Assembly: GCA_017881765.1 (NCBI GenBank)
Contig: JADGQN010000029.1
Span: forward strand, 1-20,722
Source of the DNA: Syntrophobacterales bacterium
GTDB lineage: Bacteria; Desulfobacterota; Syntrophorhabdia; Syntrophorhabdales; WCHB1-27
Length of the DNA: 20,722 nt
Reading direction: 5' to 3'
Under the pieces are notes generated by a model. The model saw only the letters and a list, made by a program, of their open reading frames with translations, had not been told where the DNA came from and did not search any database. Shown piece after piece: positions 14,239 to 20,722 of the stretch. Each line of letters starts with the position of its first letter. Within the stretch, counting starts at the first letter, position 1. The position numbers and the translations under genes are program-made.

Positions 14239-15513
14239 ATGGCAAAGGACAAAGGGGAGAGGGCACTCAAGAAAGATCTGATGAGCCGGCGGGACTTTAT
14301 GAAAACGATCGGCGTAGCCGGAGGGGCAGCCTTGATGACGGGCCTTCCGGGACCACTCTATTCAGCGCAGGCGGCGGGACCGGAGATTCGAATCGGGCAC
14401 GTTACCGCATTGTCAGGGGTGAGCTCCGATATGGGCCCCCTGCTTGACAAAGGGCTTCGATTGGCCTTCTCGCTGAGCAAATACAAAGACCGGGCGAAAT
14501 TCTTTCTGGAGGACAGCCAGTCAAAACCTGATGTGGCCGCGCAAAAAGCACTCAAGCTTTACGAAAAAGATAATGTCCACCTGCTCTTAGGTCCCATTCT
14601 AGGTAATGAATCTCCCGCAGTAGCCGCGGTCCTCAAGCCCAAGAAAAAAATTCTCCTTGAGGCATATGGAGCGAACGCATACCTCGTGGGGAAAGACTGC
14701 AGCCCTTATACCTTTATGCTGGGACACACGTCTTATAACATGAGTGTTCCTCTGGCCCCCTGGTTCTTGAAAACGCTCGGAAAAAAAGTCTTCCTCGTCG
14801 GAGCCGATTACAGAACCGGCCGGGACGTTGCTCTCTATTTCAGGGAGGCATTCGAGAAGATCGGTGGTAAGGTTGTAGGGGAATTCTATTCCCCCTTGGG
14901 CTCATCAGAGTATGCTCCGTACCTCCCTCAAATTCGAAATGCCAAAGAAAAGCCGGATGGCGTATTTGGCTTTTACATTGCGCAAGATTGCATTAATTTC
15001 GTGCGCCAGTTCGAGGAATTCGGACTCAAGAAAGATGGTTATGTATATGTCAATGCGATCGGTGGCCTTGGAATTCAATATCTGGATGCTATGGGAGAAG
15101 CTGCCGTGGGATTTTACGACAGCTTTCACACCGTTCCCTATGCGGATACTCCACAGAACCGGATCTTCATGGCCGCCTGGCAAAAGGCATATCCGGGCCA
15201 GATTATTGACGAGGCTTGCATGGGGGGATTCGATGCCGGGACATGCATCATTAAGGCCCTCGATGCGGTACAGGGTGATTCTACGAATACCGAGGGATTG
15301 GTTTCCGTCCTGCACAAGATAGAATATGAATCGCCAAGGGGCAAAGTCCGCATGGGACCAAACAACGGGACTATCGTTCCTGTCTATGCCCGAAAAGTAG
15401 TGAAGAAAGATGGAAAGTACCGGCACGAGGGCACCTTCCTGGGCTATTACGGCACTCCGTGCGGGCCGCAGTACGAGTGGGGTGCCTGCAGTTTAGGTTG
15501 CCCGTCGTCTTAG
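14239..15513 (+). CDS. Tat-exported ABC solute-binding protein (Leu/Ile/Val type), paralogue 2
   Basis: The 424-residue product is a close paralogue of the binding protein at 11446, about 70% identical by eye over the mature part. It has its own twin-arginine signal SRRDFMK (R17-R18), probable cleavage near AQA-AG, and no lipobox. The first ligand-loop residues differ between the two (LSGVFAVGGD versus LSGVSSDMGP), as do DTVGAFSM versus NAIGGLGI, so they may take different ligands. The C-terminal cysteine tail C408-x8-C417-x3-C421 is kept. AAGGAGAG precedes the ATG. The gene stands 24 nt before the permease gene, so this copy is directly joined to the LivHMGF genes and is likely co-transcribed with them. 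Confidence 0.9.
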   Translation: MAKDKGERALKKDLMSRRDFMKTIGVAGGAALMTGLPGPLYSAQAAGPEIRIGHVTALSGVSSDMGPLLDKGLRLAFSLSKYKDRAKFFLEDSQSKPDVAAQKALKLYEKDNVHLLLGPILGNESPAVAAVLKPKKKILLEAYGANAYLVGKDCSPYTFMLGHTSYNMSVPLAPWFLKTLGKKVFLVGADYRTGRDVALYFREAFEKIGGKVVGEFYSPLGSSEYAPYLPQIRNAKEKPDGVFGFYIAQDCINFVRQFEEFGLKKDGYVYVNAIGGLGIQYLDAMGEAAVGFYDSFHTVPYADTPQNRIFMAAWQKAYPGQIIDEACMGGFDAGTCIIKALDAVQGDSTNTEGLVSVLHKIEYESPRGKVRMGPNNGTIVPVYARKVVKKDGKYRHEGTFLGYYGTPCGPQYEWGACSLGCPSS

Positions 15514-15537
15514 GGCCTCGCAATAGGTGAGAAGGGG

Positions 15538-16401
15538 ATGACTTTTTCAACATTGATGACCGTCCTTTTGTATGGCGTCACGATTGGGGCGACCTATACG
15601 TTGATCGCCTCCGGTCTTTCCATTGTTTTCGGGGTGATGGGAGTATTAAATTTCGCCCATGGAAGCTTCGTGATGCTCGGCGCCTACACAGGTTTTACGA
15701 TTGTAAGGTTGACCGGAAACTTCTGGCTTGCTTTCGCAATAGCACCGCTTATAATAGCCCTGCTCGGCGGGATCGTCGAAAAATTGATGGTGAGCCGTCT
15801 TTACGGGAAGGATATCCCCTCAACCCTTTTCCTCACATTCGGGTTAAGCATGGTTTTTTCCAATGCCGTATTGCTGCTATGGGGAGGATCATCATACTCG
15901 ATTCAATTACCCTCTTACTTCCGGGGCTTCATAAATCTGTTTGGCATCTACTACCCGAAATTCCGACTCTTCGTGCTCATATTCAGTTGCGTGCTCGTCG
16001 GGGTTATGTGGCTCTTCCTGAGCCGCAGCCGTTGGGGATTGCCGATCCGCGCCGGCCTGTTTGACCTGGAGACGGTTGAAGCTTTCGGCATCAACATCTA
16101 TAGGGTGTTCAGCATTCTTTTCATCGTCTGCTCGGCGATAGCCGCCGTAGCAGGGGTGATCATAGGCGCCATGCGCAGTATCAATCCGATGATGGACCTG
16201 GACCTGATCAACGTCGCTTTGATCGTAATCGTTATCGGCGGGCTCGGCAGTTTTAAAGGCGCCTTAATCGGATCCCTGATCCTGGGCCTGGCGGAAGCCT
16301 TCGGCGCGCAGGCGGCGCCCGGGTTCGCCAAGTTCACCACGTGGCTCATCATGGCAGGAGTCCTCCTCCTTCGTCCAAAAGGTCTCTTTTCGGAGCACTA
16401 A
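15538..16401 (+). CDS. livH: Branched-chain-type ABC transporter permease LivH
   Basis: The 287-residue membrane protein has about eight hydrophobic segments and LivH family signatures. LNFAHGSFVMLGAY lies near the N-terminus and IGGLGSFKGALIGSLILGLAE near the C-terminus. It forms half of the inner-membrane channel with LivM, fed by the Tat-exported binding proteins. The ATG at 15538 is preceded by GGTGAG at 6 nt, and the stop is directly followed by the LivM start with no gap, indicating translational coupling. Confidence 0.92.
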   Translation: MTFSTLMTVLLYGVTIGATYTLIASGLSIVFGVMGVLNFAHGSFVMLGAYTGFTIVRLTGNFWLAFAIAPLIIALLGGIVEKLMVSRLYGKDIPSTLFLTFGLSMVFSNAVLLLWGGSSYSIQLPSYFRGFINLFGIYYPKFRLFVLIFSCVLVGVMWLFLSRSRWGLPIRAGLFDLETVEAFGINIYRVFSILFIVCSAIAAVAGVIIGAMRSINPMMDLDLINVALIVIVIGGLGSFKGALIGSLILGLAEAFGAQAAPGFAKFTTWLIMAGVLLLRPKGLFSEH

Positions 16402-17421
16402 GTGGCTGATTCAGACGTGGGCGGCAGGACCGTCTCGAATAGAAGATTGATTGAAGCAGCAATCCTGCTCGTTCTGGTGCTCTTGCCCCTGGGTTCAGGC
16501 AGGCTCTTCTCCGATTTCTACATCGCTTTGACGTTGCGCATCCTGATTTTTGGTATCCTCATGCTGGGCTTCGATTTGCTCGCCGGCTATTGCGGGCTCG
16601 TCTCCTTCGGTCACGCCATGTTCTTCGGAACAGGCGCCTACGTGGCCGCCCTCTCCTGGAGGTATCTGAGCGATTCGGTCTGGGTCGGAATGCTCCTCGG
16701 CCTTGGCCTCAACGCCGTGATCGGGTACGTGCTCGGCTTGCTGGTCGTACGGACGAGGACGGTCTATTTCATTTTCCTTACTTTTGCCTTCTCGCAGTTT
16801 TTTTTCGTAACCGCAAACAGCTGGCGTCTTATCGGTGGAACAGACGGACTCACCGGCATTCCGGCTCCAACCCTCGTTCCCGGCATATCCCTGGGCGATC
16901 GCATACCCTTTTACTATTTCTCGCTTGGCATGCTGACTATTGCCTACTGGGTCGCACGCCGCATCGTGAATTCGCATTTCGGACGCGTGCTCAGGGGAAT
17001 CCACCAGAATGAAGAGCGCGTAAAATTCCTCGGCTACAACTCCCCTCTTTTGATCCGGAGGGTGTTCCTGATTTCGGGCCTGTTCGGGTCGGTGTCAGGC
17101 ACGCTTATGGCCTGTTTTCAGCCGTTCGTGCCACCCAGCTACTACCACTTAAGCCTGTCCGGTGAATTCGTCATGATGGGGCTCCTTGGCGGAATGGGCA
17201 CACTGGTAGGCCCTCTGATGGGAACGGCGATCGTCATCTTCTTGGGCGATTTTCTGAGCACCTGGTTGAAAGAGGCCTGGATGCTCTGTCTTGGTGGGCT
17301 GTACGTCGTGTGCGTGCTGTTCTCACCGGAAGGACTTACTGAAATCATAAGCAAGTTGTCAGCCACGAGGCTGCTGTCAAAGCTGTTCGGGCGCGGGGAC
17401 CGGCACACGTCCGGAAATTGA
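16402..17421 (+). CDS. livM: Branched-chain-type ABC transporter permease LivM
   Basis: The 339-residue membrane protein starts at GTG directly after the LivH stop codon, with CGGAG 6 nt upstream inside the LivH gene. Family hallmarks are SFGHAMFFGTGAY, GGTDGLTGIPAP near residues 148-160, and GEFVMMGLLGGMGTLVGPLMG near the C-terminus. Multiple hydrophobic segments make it the second channel subunit. It pairs with LivH and binds the two ATPases encoded next. Nothing is missing or truncated. Confidence 0.92.
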   Translation: MADSDVGGRTVSNRRLIEAAILLVLVLLPLGSGRLFSDFYIALTLRILIFGILMLGFDLLAGYCGLVSFGHAMFFGTGAYVAALSWRYLSDSVWVGMLLGLGLNAVIGYVLGLLVVRTRTVYFIFLTFAFSQFFFVTANSWRLIGGTDGLTGIPAPTLVPGISLGDRIPFYYFSLGMLTIAYWVARRIVNSHFGRVLRGIHQNEERVKFLGYNSPLLIRRVFLISGLFGSVSGTLMACFQPFVPPSYYHLSLSGEFVMMGLLGGMGTLVGPLMGTAIVIFLGDFLSTWLKEAWMLCLGGLYVVCVLFSPEGLTEIISKLSATRLLSKLFGRGDRHTSGN

Positions 17422-17428
17422 AGAAAAG

Positions 17429-18166
17429 ATGCTGCTGCGAACGGAAAATATCAGTTTGAATATCGGCGGACTGCAGATACTACGGGATCTCAACCTGGAG
17501 ATAGCGGAAGGGAAGATCACCTCAATTATCGGACCGAACGGCGCGGGCAAGACCACGCTTTTCAACGTGATAACCGGGCGCATGTCTCCCACGAGGGGAC
17601 AAGTCTGGTTCAAAGACAAAAATATCGTAGGCCTCTCCCCGTTTCGGATCGCTCGGCTGGGGATTGCCCGATCCTTTCAGATTACGAATATCTTCGAGCG
17701 CATGAGCGTTTTTGAAAACGTCTGCATTGCGGCTCAAACAAATTTCCCTTACCGGAGCAGCATCTTTTCCCAGGTATCGAAAGATGTGGCAACGTCTCGT
17801 AAGGCAGAAGAGATCCTGGAACTGATCGGCCTCGAACAAATGAAGAACAGGCGCGCGCGCGAACTCTCCCACGGAGACCAGCGACGGTTGGAGATGGGCA
17901 TGAGTCTGGCGATAGAGCCGGTTTTCCTGATGCTTGACGAGCCGACGAGCGGCATGTCACCGGCGGAGACCGCGGCAACGATAGATCTGATCAGGTCTGT
18001 TGGCGAAAAAGTCACTATCTGCCTTATTGAACACAAGATGAACCTGGTAATGACGGTATCTGATAAACTCATAGTCCTGAATCTGGGCGGAAAGATCACC
18101 GAGGGCAGTCCGGAAGAAGTGGCTTCAGATGAGAGGGTGCAAAAGATTTACCTGGGTACGGCATGA
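17429..18166 (+). CDS. livG: Branched-chain-type ABC transporter ATP-binding protein LivG
   Basis: The 245-residue ATPase has Walker A GPNGAGKT (35-42), the ABC signature as LSHGDQRR (146-153), Walker B FLMLDE (166-171) and the switch His H202. The signature second Gly is His-Gly instead of Gly-Gly, which is common in LivG. It lies 7 nt after LivM, with a purine-rich GAAGAAAAG ribosome binding site, and its end overlaps the next gene by 4 nt. Together with LivF it powers import. Confidence 0.93.
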   Translation: MLLRTENISLNIGGLQILRDLNLEIAEGKITSIIGPNGAGKTTLFNVITGRMSPTRGQVWFKDKNIVGLSPFRIARLGIARSFQITNIFERMSVFENVCIAAQTNFPYRSSIFSQVSKDVATSRKAEEILELIGLEQMKNRRARELSHGDQRRLEMGMSLAIEPVFLMLDEPTSGMSPAETAATIDLIRSVGEKVTICLIEHKMNLVMTVSDKLIVLNLGGKITEGSPEEVASDERVQKIYLGTA

Positions 18167-18876
18167 AGGCGCTTGAGGTCAGCAATATCGATACATACTA
18201 CGGAACGAGCCATGTTTTGCATGGCCTTTCGCTTGAGGTTCCGGAACGCAACCTCGTTTGCCTGTTGGGCAGGAACGGAGCAGGCAAGACCACCGCTATT
18301 CGGTCGATCATGGGAATGACGCCCCCTGCAAGGGGTTCCATCAAGATTTTCGGTGAAGAAGTGGCAGGGTCCCGGTCAAACAATGTCTATGCGAAAGGTG
18401 CAAGGATCGTTCCCCAGGGAAGGCACATCTTCCCTATGCTCTCAGTGGAAGAAAACCTTCATCTGGCCCTCATAGGCCAGTCGTCTCCCGACGTCAAGGC
18501 AGAAACGCAAAAGGCCTATCAGATGTTCCCCATATTGGGTCAAAGAAAAAGACAGAAAGGAAAAACGCTCAGCGGCGGCGAGCTGCAGATGCTGGCCATT
18601 GCACGCGCTATCATGGGGCCGACGCGACTCCTCCTGATGGATGAGCCGAGCGAAGGGCTCGCACCCGTGGTGCTCACACAAATCGAGAAAACAGTGCAGG
18701 AACTGAAAGCACGAAACATAACGATCTTGCTCGCTGAACAGAACTTACAGTTTGCGCTTCAGGTTGGAGATTATTTCTACATCATAGATAACGGGGCCAT
18801 TGTATTCTCCGGAGACAAGTCTTCCTTACAGGCGAACGAGGAGATAAAGCTCCGATACCTTGGAGTGGGGCTTTAA
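18163..18876 (+). CDS. livF: Branched-chain-type ABC transporter ATP-binding protein LivF
   Basis: The 237-residue ATPase has Walker A GRNGAGKTT (36-44), signature LSGGE (136-140), and Walker B LLLMDE (156-161) followed by PSEGLAP, typical of LivF. The ATG overlaps the LivG stop (ATGA, 4 nt), so translation is coupled. It closes the transporter set; the next gene follows after 141 nt of repeat-bearing DNA. Confidence 0.93.
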   Translation: MKALEVSNIDTYYGTSHVLHGLSLEVPERNLVCLLGRNGAGKTTAIRSIMGMTPPARGSIKIFGEEVAGSRSNNVYAKGARIVPQGRHIFPMLSVEENLHLALIGQSSPDVKAETQKAYQMFPILGQRKRQKGKTLSGGELQMLAIARAIMGPTRLLLMDEPSEGLAPVVLTQIEKTVQELKARNITILLAEQNLQFALQVGDYFYIIDNGAIVFSGDKSSLQANEEIKLRYLGVGL

Positions 18877-18897
18877 AAACAGGTAACTGCAAGAACG

Positions 18898-18980
18898 AAG
18901 GTAGAGGAATCTGCAAAAGAAGGTAGAGAGAAAAGTAATTGCGCTGTACCTCTACCTTTGTCTTAGTCCTTACCTCTACC
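18898..18980. repeat. GGTAGAGG word repeats forming inverted pairs
   Basis: AAGGTAGAGG (18898-18907) and AAGGTAGAG (18920-18928) are matched downstream by CCTCTACCTT (18949-18958) and CCTCTACC (18973-18980), so the transcript could fold into alternative hairpins. The tract sits between LivF and the cyclase gene and ends in a pyrimidine-rich run before the cyclase ribosome binding site. It may attenuate transcription between the two genes. A similar pyrimidine-rich tract with CTTACCTGTTCTA occurs at the 3' end of transketolase (about 3355-3395). Confidence 0.5.
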
Positions 18981-19017
18981 TGTTCTATCTCTTTCCTGTC
19001 CTTGAGGAGGTGAAGTT

Positions 19018-19770
19018 GTGAGAATAATAGACCTGAGTGTTCCGATTGAAGAAGGGCCCAGCGAACCGATGCCCCCTAAGATTATTTACAAGAACCATGA
19101 GAACGGTGCGGAGTTCCTTTCCCAATTCTTCGGCGCTGATAAGAGTGACCTGCCCCAGGGAGGCGGTGCCGCGGAATTGGTCACTTTGGGCTCTCACTCC
19201 GGAACCCATATTGACGCCCCCTGGCATTACTCCGCCACATCTGAGCGTAAGAAGGCCCGCACCGTGGATGAGATGCCTCTGGAGTGGTTCTTTAGCGACG
19301 GTGTCGTTATCGATATGCGCCATAAGCCGAATGGATCAGGTGTGACAGTCGAGGATATCCGCGAGTGCCTGGAGAAGATGCGCTACACGATCAAGCCCTT
19401 TGACATCATTCTGCTCCAGACCGGCGCGGACAAATACTGGGGGACAAAGGAATATTTCGACATGGGATGCGGCCTGGTGAGGGAGTCCACTCTATGGCTC
19501 TTAGATCAGGGAGTAAAAGTCATAGGCACTGATGCCTGGGGCCTTGACCGCCCTTTCTGGGCAATACGAGATGAGTTTCAACGAACACATCGTAAGGAGA
19601 TACTCTGGCAAGCGCATTTCGCCGGCATCGACAAGGAATACTGCCAGATCGAAAAGCTGGCCAACCTGGACGAGCTGCCTGCCCCCACTGGATTCAAAGT
19701 TGCATGCTTTCCCGTGAAGCTCAAGGCGGCAAGCGCGGGATGGTGTCGGGCGATCGCTGTCCTGCAATAA
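19018..19770 (+). CDS. Metal-dependent cyclase-family hydrolase (kynurenine formamidase / isatin hydrolase type)
   Basis: The 250-residue protein begins with GTG (MRIIDLSVPIEEG), with GAGGAGGTGAAG just upstream. The family metal-binding motif HxGTHxDxPxH is intact as HSGTHIDAPWH (H60, H64, D66, H70), and GTDAWGLDRP lies later. Known members hydrolyse N-formylkynurenine, isatin or lactones/amides of aromatic or cyclic acids, using a divalent metal ion. As last gene of the plus-strand cluster it would open a cyclic amide or lactone of the imported compound or of an intermediate. Which activity applies cannot be decided from sequence; polyketide cyclase is unlikely in this setting. It is followed by a long stem-loop region and a convergent molybdenum-enzyme gene. 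Confidence 0.85.
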   Translation: MRIIDLSVPIEEGPSEPMPPKIIYKNHENGAEFLSQFFGADKSDLPQGGGAAELVTLGSHSGTHIDAPWHYSATSERKKARTVDEMPLEWFFSDGVVIDMRHKPNGSGVTVEDIRECLEKMRYTIKPFDIILLQTGADKYWGTKEYFDMGCGLVRESTLWLLDQGVKVIGTDAWGLDRPFWAIRDEFQRTHRKEILWQAHFAGIDKEYCQIEKLANLDELPAPTGFKVACFPVKLKAASAGWCRAIAVLQ

Positions 19771-19773
19771 AGA

Positions 19774-19961
19774 CAGACCGCTCCGCTAGGAAGACCGCTC
19801 ATTTCATTCGCTAGGACGACCGTGACGCAAGCGTCACTAGGAAGACCGCACTTCGTGCTAGGAAGATGAAAGGAAAGAACATGGATTCGCAATCAGCCTC
19901 AGCAGAAGTTCGCAACTGCTTCCTAGCGTAGCGATCTTCCTAGCACGAAGTGCGGTCTTCC
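19774..19961. repeat. CTAGGAAGACCG hairpin-unit repeats with a 28-bp inverted repeat
   Basis: Units of CTAGGAAGACCG (or a close variant) alternate with short varying hairpins, such as GTGACGC-AA-GCGTCAC (19822-19837) and GCAC-TTC-GTGC (19848-19858). The unit at 19840-19867 is perfectly reverse-complemented at 19934-19961 (28 bp), enclosing 66 nt. The tract fills the space between the convergent cyclase and molybdenum-enzyme genes, where it could act as a two-way terminator, although it has no T-tract. Confidence 0.65.
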
Positions 19962-19982
19962 CTCTTCCATCTGTCTTAGCCC

Positions 19983-20722
19983 TCAAACCCCCTTCAATCC
20001 GTCGAGCACCGCCCTGATATTGATCGGGATCTCGTTGCACCGGACGCCGACCGCATTATAGATGGCGTTGGCGATGGCCGGTGCGGGAATACTGGCCGGA
20101 GGCTCACCGACCCCTTTCGCGCCAAACGGCCCGTAGGGGTCATCCGGTTCCACGATAATCGGCTCCATCGCGGGCACGTCGAGGATTGACGGAATCTTGA
20201 AATCGACCATGTTGGGGTTGACGCAGGTGCCTGTCTGGCCATCGATGTCTGTCTCTCCAGCACGCCGAAGCCGATCCCCATAATAGCTCCGCCCTGGATC
20301 TGGTTTTCGCAGCCAAGGCGATTGATCGCCCGTCCTACATCGTGGGCCGCAATCAGTCGCAGGATTTCAACCTTGCCCGTGCGCGTATCCACGTCCACTT
20401 CAGCGAAGTGGACGCCGAAGGTAAGCAAAGCCACATTTTGCGGTGGCTTGCCGGAACCACGGCCTATGATCGGGCTGGGAGCCTTTGAGAGTATCTCTTT
20501 GTATGGTATCGATCTGTTCTCTCCGTTGATATAGATCTGGCCGTCCCTGATTTCCAGATCTTCCTTCTTTTTCTTCAGGAGTTCCGCCGCAACCTCCAGC
20601 AGCTGGCTCTTGGCGTCCTTGGCAGCGGCGATCACCGCCAGGCCGGCGCTGGCAGTGCCGCGGCTTCCGCCAGGCGGTCCCGTGTCTGTCGTTGCATCGG
20701 TGTCTCCGGTCGTTACTTGTAC
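19983..20722 (-). CDS. Molybdopterin hydroxylase large subunit (xanthine dehydrogenase family), C-terminal part, frameshifted
   Basis: Reading in from the right edge, the minus strand encodes the C-terminal MoCo domain of the xanthine dehydrogenase/aldehyde oxidase family. DTDATTDTGPPGGSRGTAS is followed by GVHFAEVDVDTRTGKVEILR and AAHDVGRAIN. After a break near 20252-20257 the frame resumes with VNPNMVDFKIPSILDVPAMEP and the motif FGAKGVGEPP, whose Glu is the catalytic base of the family. The two parts lie in different frames. Restoring one G in the GAGAGACAGAC stretch would read GVLEETDIDGQTGT, as in relatives. Such enzymes hydroxylate N-heterocycles, purines, aldehydes or reduce 4-hydroxybenzoyl-CoA, and use small FeS and FAD subunits not seen here. 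This is either a sequencing error or a recent pseudogene. Confidence 0.8.

Noticed and set aside
18898..19961. CRISPR array, suggested by repeated words at 18898-18980 and 19774-19961
   Set aside because: Repeats are short, unequal and inverted, without regular spacers, and no cas gene is present.

Overview
This 20.7 kb window looks like chromosomal DNA of a strictly anaerobic, probably syntrophic or aromatic-degrading deltaproteobacterium-type organism (a Syntrophorhabdus-like lineage is my best guess). That guess is inferred from gene content: biotin-dependent glutaconyl-CoA decarboxylase, a branched-chain-type ABC importer tied to catabolic lyases, and a molybdenum hydroxylase. The density of short structured intergenic repeats fits too. 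No rRNA, tRNA, CRISPR array, transposase or phage gene was seen.

Left half (1-9020), all on the minus strand: the N-terminal 420 codons of glutaconyl-CoA decarboxylase alpha subunit (cut by the window edge) behind a near-perfect sigma70 promoter; a stand-alone AICAR transformylase (PurH lacking its IMP cyclohydrolase half) flanked by two copies of one structured repeat; a full-length transketolase; endonuclease III overlapping a PolX-type DNA polymerase/PHP protein that may be read from a leaderless mRNA; and a LuxR-type regulator whose stop codon sits on the edge of a 131-133 bp MITE-like element.

Right half (9161-19770), all on the plus strand and divergent from the LuxR gene: a catabolic and transport cluster. 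In order it holds a DRE-TIM (HMG-CoA lyase-like) enzyme with an altered metal-ligand motif, a beta-keto acid cleavage enzyme (BKACE/DUF849), a Tat-exported solute-binding protein, a fumarylacetoacetate hydrolase-family enzyme, a second paralogous solute-binding protein, the complete LivH-LivM-LivG-LivF set, and a metal-dependent cyclase/hydrolase. A convergent minus-strand molybdopterin hydroxylase large subunit, apparently with a one-base frameshift, runs off the right edge. The simplest reading is a LuxR-controlled island that imports an organic acid (two binding proteins share one permease) and cleaves it through hydrolysis and C-C lyase steps; the substrate is unknown.

Intergenic DNA is unusually rich in repeat families: a foldback element on both sides of the transformylase gene, a CGTCATTCCGG palindromic element, GGGTCAYGGG words, a TACCAATTTGCATTCAAG-ended element, GGTAGAGG words and CTAGGAAGACCG hairpin units. 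Several lie exactly at the 3' ends of genes. Coordinates were read by eye; identities and family assignments are by motif recognition, not by database search.
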